Positions 54,103 to 62,308 of a stretch of 64,000 nt of DNA are shown one piece after another. The notes beneath the pieces are model-generated. The model did not search any database and was not told the origin of the DNA. It saw only the letters and a list, made by a program, of their open reading frames with translations. Origin of the DNA: Clostridioides sp. ES-S-0054-01 (lineage in GTDB: Bacteria > Bacillota > Clostridia > Peptostreptococcales > Peptostreptococcaceae); contig CP067346.1 in NCBI GenBank assembly GCA_021561035.1, positions 2,387,001 through 2,451,000 on the forward strand, given 5' to 3'. Made by a program: the position numbers and the translations under genes. How positions within the stretch are numbered: position 1 is the first letter of the stretch; every line of letters starts with the position of its first letter.

Positions 54103-55119
54103 ATGAATTATAATGACCTGCTAAAATCAGCCAGAGAAAACTTTAATGGAACATGCAAAGTATGTAAAATTTGTAATGGATTAGCTTGTGCTGGAAATGT
54201 TCCTGGTATGGGTGGTAAAGGAAGTGGCTCATCTTTTATTGAGAATAGAAAGAGTCTAGAAAAAATAAAGATAAATATGAGAGTAATACATAATGTTTCA
54301 AATCCAGATACATCTATAGAATTGTTTGGTAAAAAAATGAGTTCTCCTATATTCGCTGCACCCATATCAGGTACTATATTAAATATGGGCGGTAAAGTTT
54401 CTGAAAAAGAATACATAGAACCTGTTGTTAGAGGTTGCTCCAATTCTGGAATTTATGCCATGGTTGGTGATACTAATGTAGATACTTTTTTATTGGATAA
54501 TTTAGATGTATTAAAAGATAATGGTGGAGATGGGATTGTATTTATAAAGCCTTGGAAAAATTCAAAGATAATAGAAAAGATTAAATTGTCTGAAAAAGCA
54601 GGTGCTTTTGCAGTTGGTGTAGACCTTGATGCTTGTGGATTAATCAACAAACAGCATCAAGAAAATCCTTTTTCTCCTAAGACAATTGATGAAATTGGAG
54701 AATTGGTTGAGTCTACTAGATTACCTTTTATTATAAAAGGAATTATGACTGTAGATGATGCTTTGATGGCTGTAGAATCTGGTGCCAGTGCTATTATAGT
54801 TTCAAATCATGGTGGAAGAGTGCTTGATTATACTCCTGGTACTTGTGATGTACTTCCAGATATAGCTAAGGCTGTAAAGGGAAAGATAACAATACTTGTT
54901 GACGGTGGTGTTAGAACTGGTGTTGATGTAGTTAAGATGCTTGGTTTAGGTGCTGATGCTGTTTTGATAGGGAGACCTTTTGTTACTGCTTCTTTTGGTG
55001 GTGGTATTGATGGTGTGGAGTTTTTTATAGATAAGATTAGAAATGAGTTGTATGAGACTATGATTTTGACTGGTTGTCAAGAGGTTAAGGATATTGATAG
55101 TAGGGTTATATGGAAATGA
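54103..55119 (+). CDS. FMN-dependent alpha-hydroxyacid oxidase-like protein
   Basis: The 338-residue protein has the FMN alpha-hydroxyacid dehydrogenase barrel: FAAPISGTIL, PFIIKGIMTVDDALMAVESG (the FMN lysine), VSNHGGRVLDYTPGT (the catalytic His-Gly-Gly-Arg) and LVDGGVRTGVDVVKMLGLGA. It has an unusual N-terminal cysteine cluster (CKVCKICNGLACAG), absent from classic lactate oxidases, and is somewhat shorter. In an anaerobe it is more likely a dehydrogenase than an oxidase. AAGGAGAGTTTTT precedes the ATG. Confidence 0.88.
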   Translation: MNYNDLLKSARENFNGTCKVCKICNGLACAGNVPGMGGKGSGSSFIENRKSLEKIKINMRVIHNVSNPDTSIELFGKKMSSPIFAAPISGTILNMGGKVSEKEYIEPVVRGCSNSGIYAMVGDTNVDTFLLDNLDVLKDNGGDGIVFIKPWKNSKIIEKIKLSEKAGAFAVGVDLDACGLINKQHQENPFSPKTIDEIGELVESTRLPFIIKGIMTVDDALMAVESGASAIIVSNHGGRVLDYTPGTCDVLPDIAKAVKGKITILVDGGVRTGVDVVKMLGLGADAVLIGRPFVTASFGGGIDGVEFFIDKIRNELYETMILTGCQEVKDIDSRVIWK

Positions 55120-55240
55120 TTGTAAAACAATTTTATAAGATTTATATTTAAATATTATATCATTTCATATGAATCTGAAAATATTTATGTTTATTCTTTA
55201 GATAAAAATTTATTTTTGAAGTGATGATTAAGTATTTATT

Positions 55241-55274
55241 AATAAGGCTATAGCATAAAAAGCATAGCCTTATT
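55241..55274 (+). terminator. Terminator of the FMN oxidoreductase gene
   Basis: AATAAGGCTATAGC and GCATAGCCTTATT pair with one bulge across AAAAA and are followed by TTCC. It lies about 120 bp after the stop. Confidence 0.65.
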
Positions 55275-55352
55275 TCCGTATTTTTCCATTTTTACAAAAA
55301 TTATTACTCCTTCAAAAAATTTCTTAATTTTTTGAAATATTTATTTTTATCT

Positions 55353-55640
55353 TTATGAATTTAGAATTAAATTTCTTTCTTCAAAATAAGTACTTAAAGT
55401 ATCTAAAATTTGAGTCCAATTTCTAATCTTTTGAGTCCATTTTTCAGTTATACAAAGAATCATTTGAGGAGTACATTAAAATATGTTGCTATTTCATTCC
55501 AATTACTTCGCTAGCTTCTTAATGTTGTTATATATTTATTATCCTATTTTCCTACAAAATCTAATTTAACGTTTTTGTTTCTATATCCATTTCTAGAGTT
55601 TTTAGTATTTTTATTCTTATCATCATATCTATCATAACCT
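55353..55640 (-). pseudogene. IS256-family transposase remnant
   Basis: The minus strand reads DNKYITTLRS, a stop where Trp is expected, and RSNWNEIATYFNV. After a deletion and frameshift it reads ITEKWTQKIRNWTQILDTLS and TYFEER, ending at 55353. These match the C-terminal part of Mutator/IS256 transposases. The rest of the gap to 55860 is featureless. Confidence 0.75.
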
Positions 55641-55862
55641 AAGTGATTATCAAACTACACTTCTAACATTTAGTGAATTATAATTGCAAATAAATCTTTT
55701 AACATATATTGAACATCTGTACTTGTTTTGACAATATATTTTTTAATAATTCTTTTTAATATTTAGTTTTTAATAAATATAAAAAGTGTACACCTGCCTT
55801 TATATAGTGATATTTAATATTTTAATTATCACTATTTTTTTAGAAGAATACACATTCTATTT

Positions 55863-55907
55863 AAAAAAAAGAAATAATAAACTTATAAGTTTATTATTTC
55901 TTTTTTT
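55863..55907. terminator. Perfect palindromic terminator
   Basis: GAAATAATAAACTTATAAGTTTATTATTTC (given here by position 55871-55900) is a perfect 30-bp palindrome flanked by eight A and seven T. It ends the secreted-protein gene on the minus strand five bases after its stop. Confidence 0.85.
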
Positions 55908-55911
55908 CTAT

Positions 55912-56517
55912 TTATGGAATTCTATTTCCTGCAGCTTCCCAAGTTTGTTTTCCTACGATTCCATCTCTTGTTAAACCAAGTTTACCTTGTAATGTTTTAA
56001 CTGCATTATATGTATTATTTCCAAATTGGCTATCAGGCTCAATATTAACACCTGCTAGATTCCTACATAAAATTTGAACCAAATGCACTGGATTACCTGA
56101 TGTAACATACCCATAACCTACAGTAACACTTGTACTTACAGTATAATTTTTATTTCCACCTACAACTTTAAAATATCCCCCACTTTTAGAATACGAAACA
56201 TCAAACCAAGTTCTAGCATCTATATACTCATCTAAATCATAAGTGCTTATATTATCATCAGGTACAAAAATTATGTTATCTGGAGAAGGTTTTATATTAA
56301 ATTCTTCACAACTCTTTTCATATCCTTTCTTAACTTCCTCTGGTGCATTTTGATAAGTAAATTCATACCCTGATACTGTAAATGATTTTTCATCAGATTT
56401 TTTATTTGATACATTTACATAGTTAGAATTTTTATTATCCACATTTGCAAATACAGTATTACTAAATGCTAATGTTAGACAAGATGTAATTACTAAAATT
56501 TTTGTTATTCTTTTCAA
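55912..56517 (-). CDS. Secreted protein with C-terminal peptidoglycan-binding domain
   Basis: The start is TTG 56517, seven bases after GGAGGAG. The frame extends to 56619, but that part overlaps the gene upstream. The 201-residue product opens with a signal peptide (KRITKILVITSCLTLAFSN, cut near VFA). A middle region of unknown type follows. The C-terminus is a PG_binding_1 repeat (NTYNAVKTLQGKLGLTRDG, then IVGKQTWEA). It should be exported and bind cell wall. It is the last gene of the BlaI/BlaR-like unit. Confidence 0.82.
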   Translation of the reverse strand: MKRITKILVITSCLTLAFSNTVFANVDNKNSNYVNVSNKKSDEKSFTVSGYEFTYQNAPEEVKKGYEKSCEEFNIKPSPDNIIFVPDDNISTYDLDEYIDARTWFDVSYSKSGGYFKVVGGNKNYTVSTSVTVGYGYVTSGNPVHLVQILCRNLAGVNIEPDSQFGNNTYNAVKTLQGKLGLTRDGIVGKQTWEAAGNRIP

Positions 56518-56578
56518 TGTTTTACTCCTCCTTGATACTTTTTGTAAAAATATTATATATAAATATTTATTTTTAAAC

Positions 56579-57607
56579 TTAATAGTCTTGATACATACGT
56601 GTACGACCTGATAAGCCATCTTCTTTAAGATCTGCTTTTGTATTATTGAGAATTCCTATTGTTCTCAAAGTATTAGAATTATCAAAGCTAATTTTTTCAA
56701 AATTAAAATAAGTTACTAAAGATATACAAGTCAAGGTAAATGCTATTATAATACCACTTTTACCCTTCTTTTTAACAATACTCTCAAGTCTCTTTTCTAA
56801 GTTTGTCTTATTAAACTCTGTTGTCAAAATACTACCATTATAATTCTTACTTAACTTAATTGACTTTATAAGTGCTAATGCATATTCTTTTTTCTCTTTC
56901 AAAGAACAGTTATTTAAAACACTTTCATCACAACATAATTCACAATCTAGATTTACTCTATTGCTCATTATATAGACAAATGGATTAAACCAATATATTA
57001 TTTTTACAAACAAAATTAGAAATTTTATTAGAATATCCTTGTTTTTAAAATGCATTAATTCATGTCTTAAAACCCAACTTAATTCATCCTTACTATAAGA
57101 ATAATCTGGTAAAAATATGTATGACTTAAATAATCCCATACCTGCTGGACTTGTCAATTCATCAGAACCTCTTAATTTAATTCTATTCCTTATATTTAGT
57201 TCTTTCACCAAACTTCTATAGATACAATTTATATCATCATCTTCAATATCATAAGATACGTCAACAACAAAGTTCTTAAATTTTGTATATTTTATGAATG
57301 TATAAACTGCAATTAGTATAGTTATAAATATCCATAAATAAGTTAGATATAGCATAAAGTTATTATTCATAGGAATAATTTTTATAATATTATTTCCTAC
57401 TAAATTACTTTTAGATTTTTTTCCCTCATATAATATTGTATAATTAAACATAAAAAATAACATTCTAAAAATTATTATCAACCAAATATAATAATTAAAC
57501 TTCTTACTAAAATTCTTAAAGAAAAATTTTGTTAAAAATAATAACAGACAAATACCAATACTACATATAATAGTTGTTTGTATAAGATTTTCAAATATAT
57601 ATAACAT
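56579..57607 (-). CDS. BlaR1/MecR1-like M56 metallopeptidase, copy 2
   Basis: The 342-residue protein has four membrane segments and the M56 zinc motif in LRHELMHFKNKDIL. It lacks the extracellular penicillin-binding sensor of full BlaR1 (about 590 residues) and instead ends shortly after the last membrane segment with DGLSGRTRMYQDY. It is a close paralogue of the gene at 57879-58922, with about 85 percent visible identity. In BlaR1 systems the peptidase triggers loss of the BlaI repressor. What this short form senses is unknown. Confidence 0.85.
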   Translation of the reverse strand: MLYIFENLIQTTIICSIGICLLLFLTKFFFKNFSKKFNYYIWLIIIFRMLFFMFNYTILYEGKKSKSNLVGNNIIKIIPMNNNFMLYLTYLWIFITILIAVYTFIKYTKFKNFVVDVSYDIEDDDINCIYRSLVKELNIRNRIKLRGSDELTSPAGMGLFKSYIFLPDYSYSKDELSWVLRHELMHFKNKDILIKFLILFVKIIYWFNPFVYIMSNRVNLDCELCCDESVLNNCSLKEKKEYALALIKSIKLSKNYNGSILTTEFNKTNLEKRLESIVKKKGKSGIIIAFTLTCISLVTYFNFEKISFDNSNTLRTIGILNNTKADLKEDGLSGRTRMYQDY

Positions 57608-57619
57608 ATAATTATCTTT

Positions 57620-57798
57620 CTCCTAGATTATTAAAATAGATTTTTGAAAAATCTAGCTTATTTTTATCTATATTGTTCTATTCATTTTAATACCAAAATT
57701 AAACTTTTTAAAGGATCTTTATATATAGTACTTTAAAAATACTTTTTCTTAGAGTCTAAATGTTCCTTTTATTTTATCAACATCATATAATATGTATA
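57620..57798 (-). pseudogene. Decayed BlaI C-terminal remnant
   Basis: Between the two M56 genes the minus strand reads YTYYMMLIK, stop, KEHLDSKKKYF, stop, STIYKDPLKSLILVLK, and further stops. This lines up with YTHYTIVIKHKEYL...DDSLKSLIVAL of the intact BlaI at 58915-59292, also at the DNA level. It shows that a blaI-blaR pair was duplicated and one blaI was lost. Confidence 0.8.
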
Positions 57799-57878
57799 TT
57801 TATATAAATTTTAAATATATAAGAGTATTTTTACTAATATTAATCATAGTTATTAAGTATAAATATTTATTTTTAAAC

Positions 57879-58922
57879 TTAATAGTCTTGATACATACGT
57901 GTACGACCTGACAAACCATCTCCTTTAAGATCTGCTTTTGTATTATTGAAAATCCCTATTGTTCTCAAAGTATTGGAATTATCAAAACTAATTTTTTCAA
58001 AATTAAAATAAGTTGCTAAAGACACACAAATCAAAGTAAATGCTATTATAATACCACTTTTACCCTTCTTTTTAACAATACTCTCAAGTCTCTTTTCTAA
58101 GTTTGTCTTATTAAATTCTGTAGTTAAAACCCCACTATGATAATTCTTACTTAACTTAATTGACTTTATAAGTGCTAATGCATATTCTTTTTTATCTCTT
58201 AGAGAACAATCAGCTAAAACACTTTCATCACAACATAATTCACAATCTAGATTTACTTTACTGCTCATTATATAAACAAGTGGATTAAAGCAATATATTA
58301 TTTTCACAGACAACACTAAAAACTTTATTAGAATATCTTTGTTTTTAAAATGCATCAATTCATGTTTTAAAATCCAAGTTAACTCATCCTTACTATAAGG
58401 ATAATCTGGTAAAAATATGTATGACTTAAATAATCCCATACCTGCTGGGCTTATCAATTCATCAGAACCTCTTAGCTCAATTTTCTTTTTTATGTTTAAT
58501 TCTTCTAATAAATTTTTATAGAGATAGTTTACATCATTATCCTCAATATCATAAGATACATCAACAACAAGATTTTTAAACCTTGTATACTTTATAAATG
58601 TATAAACTGCAATAACTATTGCTACAAATACCCATAAATAAGCTACATATAGCATAAGATTATTATCTTTAGGAATATCAATTTGTGTAATACTATTTCC
58701 TACTGTATTTCTGTTATTCTTCTTTACTTCATAAGTTACAGTATAATTAAATAGAAAAAGTAACATTCTAAAGACTATTACCAACCAAATATAATAATTG
58801 AATCTCTTACTAAACTTTTTAAACACATATCTTTTCAAAAATAATAATAGACAAATACCAATACTACATATAATAGTTGTCTGTATAAGATTTTCAAAGA
58901 TATATATCATACAATTATTCAT
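57879..58922 (-). CDS. BlaR1/MecR1-like M56 metallopeptidase, copy 1
   Basis: The 347-residue protein has four membrane segments, the zinc motif in LKHELMHFKNKDIL and the same DGLSGRTRMYQDY tail as its paralogue. It overlaps the end of blaI by 8 bp (58915-58922), so the two are coupled. It lacks a beta-lactam sensor domain, so the signal may be another wall-active stress. ATG 58922 (MNNCMIYIFENLIQTT) has a second possible start at MIYIF; the site is within blaI. Confidence 0.87.
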   Translation of the reverse strand: MNNCMIYIFENLIQTTIICSIGICLLLFLKRYVFKKFSKRFNYYIWLVIVFRMLLFLFNYTVTYEVKKNNRNTVGNSITQIDIPKDNNLMLYVAYLWVFVAIVIAVYTFIKYTRFKNLVVDVSYDIEDNDVNYLYKNLLEELNIKKKIELRGSDELISPAGMGLFKSYIFLPDYPYSKDELTWILKHELMHFKNKDILIKFLVLSVKIIYCFNPLVYIMSSKVNLDCELCCDESVLADCSLRDKKEYALALIKSIKLSKNYHSGVLTTEFNKTNLEKRLESIVKKKGKSGIIIAFTLICVSLATYFNFEKISFDNSNTLRTIGIFNNTKADLKGDGLSGRTRMYQDY

Positions 58923-59292
58923 CCTTCAAATTTTCAAAATAACTTTCTAAAAAGTTCAGCGTGTCTTTACCTATGTTTTCATCATCATGTAATGCTACAA
59001 TTAAGCTTTTCAAAGAGTCATCATGTATATTAGTTAGGAAATCCTTTGTCTCAAAACTTAAATATTCTTTGTGTTTTATAACTATTGTGTAATGTGTATA
59101 TCTGTCTATTTTTTGAGCATCTAAAAATCCTCTTTTTACTAGTCTCGATAAAAGTGTCAGTGTAGTAGTTTGTTTCCAGCCATATTTTTTTCCCATAGCT
59201 TCAATAACCTCTTTTGATGTCACTGTAGCATCTACTCTCCAAATGAATTTCATTACTTTTAGTTCTGCTTGTGGTATTTTCTTTATCATCAT
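58915..59292 (-). CDS. BlaI/MecI family repressor
   Basis: ATG 59292 (MMIKKIPQAELKVMKFIW) follows GGGAGGTGCAA; the frame open to 59352 runs across the promoter and is rejected. The 125-residue winged-helix protein matches BlaI/MecI/CopY (TVTSKEVIEAMGKKYGWKQT, TTLTLLSRLVKRGFL). It should repress its own operon, with release driven by the M56 peptidase. The promoter spacer holds a candidate operator. Confidence 0.9.
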   Translation of the reverse strand: MMIKKIPQAELKVMKFIWRVDATVTSKEVIEAMGKKYGWKQTTTLTLLSRLVKRGFLDAQKIDRYTHYTIVIKHKEYLSFETKDFLTNIHDDSLKSLIVALHDDENIGKDTLNFLESYFENLKDE

Positions 59293-59323
59293 TTGCACCT
59301 CCCTCAAAACTTTTACTATCTTA

Positions 59324-59352
59324 ATTCTACAACATGTGAATTTCATAGTCAA
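59324..59352 (-). promoter_or_regulatory. Sigma-A promoter of the BlaI/BlaR-like operon with operator motifs
   Basis: TTGACT, a 17-bp spacer and TAGAAT on the minus strand. The spacer contains AAATTCACAT (59334-59343), which is repeated at 59369-59378, 35 bp upstream. BlaI could bind these, but the consensus for this subfamily is not known to me. Confidence 0.65.
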
Positions 59353-59378
59353 ACACTTTATGAAAAAAATGTGAATTT

Positions 59379-59880
59379 TTGTATTTTTTGTTAATTTTCT
59401 AATTTATTAAAATACTAAAAGTTAGATTTTAAAATATATTTGCTTAAATATTCTACTTTTTATATATTTAGTTATAATAGTGTAGAATGTTATTTTCGCA
59501 CAAGGGATATTATAATACTTTTTTTTAAAATAAACTAGGGCAATATATAATAAATTTTAATAATCTCCTTATTTTCACTTTACCTTAATTAAAATATCTA
59601 TTTTATATTGATTATTTACAAACATATCTAAATTAACTATAATTGACATGGCATAGCTCCTAAATAGTTAAATCATTATCCTCTAAAAAAAGAACATAAT
59701 AAAAATCCCTTAAAATACATTTATTATTTTAAAGGCTTTTATTATATTCTAGATTTTTATTTTCTTTAATAGGATATAATGTCTATAAATCATTTTAAAC
59801 TTATAGCTTTCTTTCCCTTACAACATCAAATCTCACCATATTCATAATTAGTCATATCAATACTTAATTGTTTCTTGCTT
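59379..59880. other. Intergenic region with one hairpin
   Basis: No gene is seen. AATAAAAATCCCTTAAAATA and TATTTTAAAGGCTTTTATTAT (59697-59753) form a terminator-like hairpin that would end minus-strand transcription from the B3/B4 unit. Confidence 0.5.
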
Positions 59881-60087
59881 TTAAATGTTTTTAATATTAC
59901 ACAATTCCTTTGAAATTTCTTCAAATGAACCAAGCTTTTTCTTAAACTTTCCATCATTTATTCTTTCAACAATTATTTTATCTTGAGATAATTTGTAAAC
60001 AATACTTTTTATCTTATCAATAGAATCCTCATCATCATTATATCCTTTGATAATCGTTATACCTAAAATAAATTTTCCCATCCTCAA
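59881..60087 (-). pseudogene. Small ORF, possible tail of a lost radical SAM protein
   Basis: The 68-residue frame (LGITIIKGYNDDEDSIDKIK..., DKIIVERINDGKFKKKLGSF) resembles the C-terminal part of some radical SAM enzymes (GYND, KI.VE..N....KKL). It lies 51 bp after the B3/B4 gene, has no strong ribosome site and lacks the catalytic CxxxCxxC part. A gene remnant is more likely than a full gene. Family assignment is weak. Confidence 0.4.
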
Positions 60088-60137
60088 TATAAATATCTTT
60101 ATAACTAAAATAACCCATTACAAACATCATCCCCAAA

Positions 60138-60842
60138 TTAATTTATTGATACTTCTCTATTGTCAATATCTAAAATTGAAATTTTACATCTCCCACCTAG
60201 TTTTTCTTGAACTATTTTAGCTAATTCATTTAAAGCATTTTCAAATTCTTTAAATCTACTTTCATCTACTAATTCAATACATAAAAAGGCATTGTTAGTA
60301 TTTTCAGTAAGCATAGTTCTCACTGCTTCACGCCAATTCCAACATCTACAAATTGCTCCAGCATCATCTTTATAAACTATCTCTCCTTCATATGGAGATG
60401 AATTTTCATCTGTCCCTAGTGGAATAAATTCCTCATTGCCAATTGCTCTAGTTAGCCTAATATCTCCTATAAATTTATCTATATCTTCTCCTCCACAAGG
60501 TAATGCATATTTTAATGAGATAAAATTGTAGATATCCACTAAGGGGTTAATAGTTCCTATATGATTTCCATTATGGACTCTTTTTAATAATGCCTCAATA
60601 GACGACCTTGCTCCTTTTTTCGTTTTAAATTTTTTAAATGCTTCTCTCCATACTTTAATCACTTGGTTGTTGCTAAATTCTGAATTCTCCAAGTGTTTTA
60701 ATGCTTCTTCTTCTCCCTGCAAAATTATTTTCTTATAGTCTTCATCTTTTATAAAGTTATCTATATCATGACAGATAACAACCCCAATCTTTGCACTAGG
60801 AAATAGATTCCAAAACGCATCCTCAACAACAAATTTTTTCAT
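60138..60842 (-). CDS. Stand-alone B3/B4 domain protein (tRNA editing-like)
   Basis: The 234-residue protein matches the B3/B4 domain of phenylalanyl-tRNA synthetase beta subunit, as found in free-standing proteins. Visible segments are ARSSIEALLKRVHNGNHIGT, INPLVDIYNFISLKYALPCG, PYEGEIVYKDDAGAICRCWN and a C-terminal ENTNNAFLCIELVD. Such domains hydrolyse mischarged aminoacyl-tRNA. A stand-alone member, CtdA, was described as a canavanyl-tRNA(Arg) deacylase. Here the gene has a guanidine-I riboswitch and terminator in its leader, which fits a role against guanidino amino acids. AGGAGGTTTTCT precedes the ATG. Confidence 0.88.
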   Translation of the reverse strand: MKKFVVEDAFWNLFPSAKIGVVICHDIDNFIKDEDYKKIILQGEEEALKHLENSEFSNNQVIKVWREAFKKFKTKKGARSSIEALLKRVHNGNHIGTINPLVDIYNFISLKYALPCGGEDIDKFIGDIRLTRAIGNEEFIPLGTDENSSPYEGEIVYKDDAGAICRCWNWREAVRTMLTENTNNAFLCIELVDESRFKEFENALNELAKIVQEKLGGRCKISILDIDNREVSIN

Positions 60843-60877
60843 TAGAAAACCTCCTCAAATTTAAAATATGTAAAAAT

Positions 60878-60920
60878 AAAAAAGCCTATAGAAATATTAT
60901 TAAATATCTCCCAGGCTTTT
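60878..60920 (-). terminator. Riboswitch-controlled terminator
   Basis: On the minus strand AAAGCCT and AGGCTTT close a longer imperfect stem and are followed by TTTATTTTT. The 5' arm overlaps the conserved AAAAGCCTGGGAGA end of the aptamer, so ligand binding should block termination. Confidence 0.85.
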
Positions 60921-60992
60921 ATCCTTCCGTGTACACAATAATTGTGCGTTTTCTCTTGGACCTGACCATTATAAAATGCGGAACCCTAGAAA
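60907..60992 (-). ncRNA. Guanidine-I (ykkC) riboswitch
   Basis: The minus strand carries the conserved ykkC blocks in order: CTAGGGTTCCG, GGTCAGGTCCAAGAGAAAAC, GCACAATTATTGTGTACACGG (given in part) and AAGGATAAAAGCCTGGGAGA. The downstream terminator overlaps the last block. By family it binds guanidine and turns the gene on. Variants of this scaffold bind ppGpp, PRPP or ADP. The match here looks closest to subtype 1, but that needs a covariance model. Confidence 0.88.
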
Positions 60993-61196
60993 ACTAAACT
61001 ATATGTTTTTTAATTGATAAAATACAAATAAATTTTATCATAATATAGTATTTAAAACAAGACTCTATTATCCAATTTATATATTAAAACAATTTGCCAC
61101 CAGATTGTAATTACGGTGTCAAATGGGTGACAAATCACCTATTTTGTTACATCTCTAGCTATTCAATCTATTGAAAACACTGTATTCTTTACATTT
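60993..61196. other. Intergenic region upstream of the riboswitch
   Basis: AT-rich sequence that should hold the riboswitch promoter. A small hairpin (GGTGA-CAAAT-CACC, 61127-61140) lies after the glycosyltransferase stop; it lacks a strong U-tract. Confidence 0.4.
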
Positions 61197-62180
61197 TTAA
61201 TCAATTTCAGATTTAAATGGAGTGTCATCAGCTTTTGCTATTCTATACTCCTTATCAGTTATATAACCAAGCTCATGCATCTTATACAATACAATCACCT
61301 GTCTCTTCTTAGCCTCTCCATGGTCAATATACCTTGCAGGGTTATTTGTCATACCAGCCAACATAGCGCATTCAGCTAGATTTAATTCACTAACTTTTTT
61401 ACCAAAGTAGACTTCAGCTCCCTTTGCAGCTCCATATGCATTTTTGCCTAGATACATATTATTTAAATAAGCTTCAAGAATTTCATCCTTAGTCATAATC
61501 TTATTCATCTGCTTAGCATTATACATATCTCTTATTTTTCGTTTCATATTTTTATCATCACTAGTAAGCAGGTTCTTTGAAACTTGCATATCTATAGTAC
61601 TTCCACCTTGCGTTGTATCTGTAAACACATTATTTAGTACTGACCTAACTAGAGAAATAGCATCTACTCCTTTATGCTTATAAAATCTCTCATCCTCTAT
61701 AGAAACTATTGCGTGCTTTAAATCATTTGGCATTTGCTTTATACTTACAACCTCACTACTTATATATTTAGACCTAATTAATTTTTTAGTAATTTCAGGT
61801 GAACCTTTTATAGCTGAAACTGTAAATATTGCACCTATCACTGAAAATACAATCAGTGCAACTAGCATAATAGATAACAATGCTCTAACTATTTTAATCC
61901 TTTTTTGTTTTTTTCTTTTTTTACTTTTTAATTTTGTCTCTCTTTCTTTATACTCGCCTCTTCTTCTTTCTCTTTGCTTATAATCTGTATTTAAAGGTCT
62001 TACATTATCTCTTGTAAAACTATCTCTATCTCTTTTTATAAGATTCTGTGAATCTACTTTTTCACTTATTCTTTTGCTAGAACTTGTCTTATAATGTTTA
62101 GATTTTTTATTACTATCTTTACTGTTGCTGACTTTTTTACGTCTTATTTTATTATTATCATCATCGTTGTAATAACCCAT
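61197..62180 (-). CDS. Monofunctional GT51 peptidoglycan glycosyltransferase
   Basis: The 327-residue protein has a long, basic, Ser/Lys/Arg-rich cytoplasmic N-terminus (about 105 residues), one membrane segment (ALLSIMLVALIVFSVIGAIF) and a GT51 domain. The domain has the catalytic Glu in SIEDERFYKHKGVD, the motif GGSTIDMQVSKNLL, and EAYLNNMYLGKNAYG. No transpeptidase domain follows, so it is an MgtA/Mtg-like lipid II polymerase. GGSTI-DMQ replaces the usual GGSTI-TQQ, and the RKxxE motif reads RKIRD. Confidence 0.9.
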   Translation of the reverse strand: MGYYNDDDNNKIRRKKVSNSKDSNKKSKHYKTSSSKRISEKVDSQNLIKRDRDSFTRDNVRPLNTDYKQRERRRGEYKERETKLKSKKRKKQKRIKIVRALLSIMLVALIVFSVIGAIFTVSAIKGSPEITKKLIRSKYISSEVVSIKQMPNDLKHAIVSIEDERFYKHKGVDAISLVRSVLNNVFTDTTQGGSTIDMQVSKNLLTSDDKNMKRKIRDMYNAKQMNKIMTKDEILEAYLNNMYLGKNAYGAAKGAEVYFGKKVSELNLAECAMLAGMTNNPARYIDHGEAKKRQVIVLYKMHELGYITDKEYRIAKADDTPFKSEID

Positions 62181-62308
62181 TTTAGTCTCCCTTCCTCATA
62201 TAAGGTACATTATACATTGTTCTACAAAATAAATCAAAGAACAAAATTGTAAGCTTAAGGGTCAAATTTTATAAAACATATTTTCACTAATTTTCTCTAT
62301 ATTTATGA

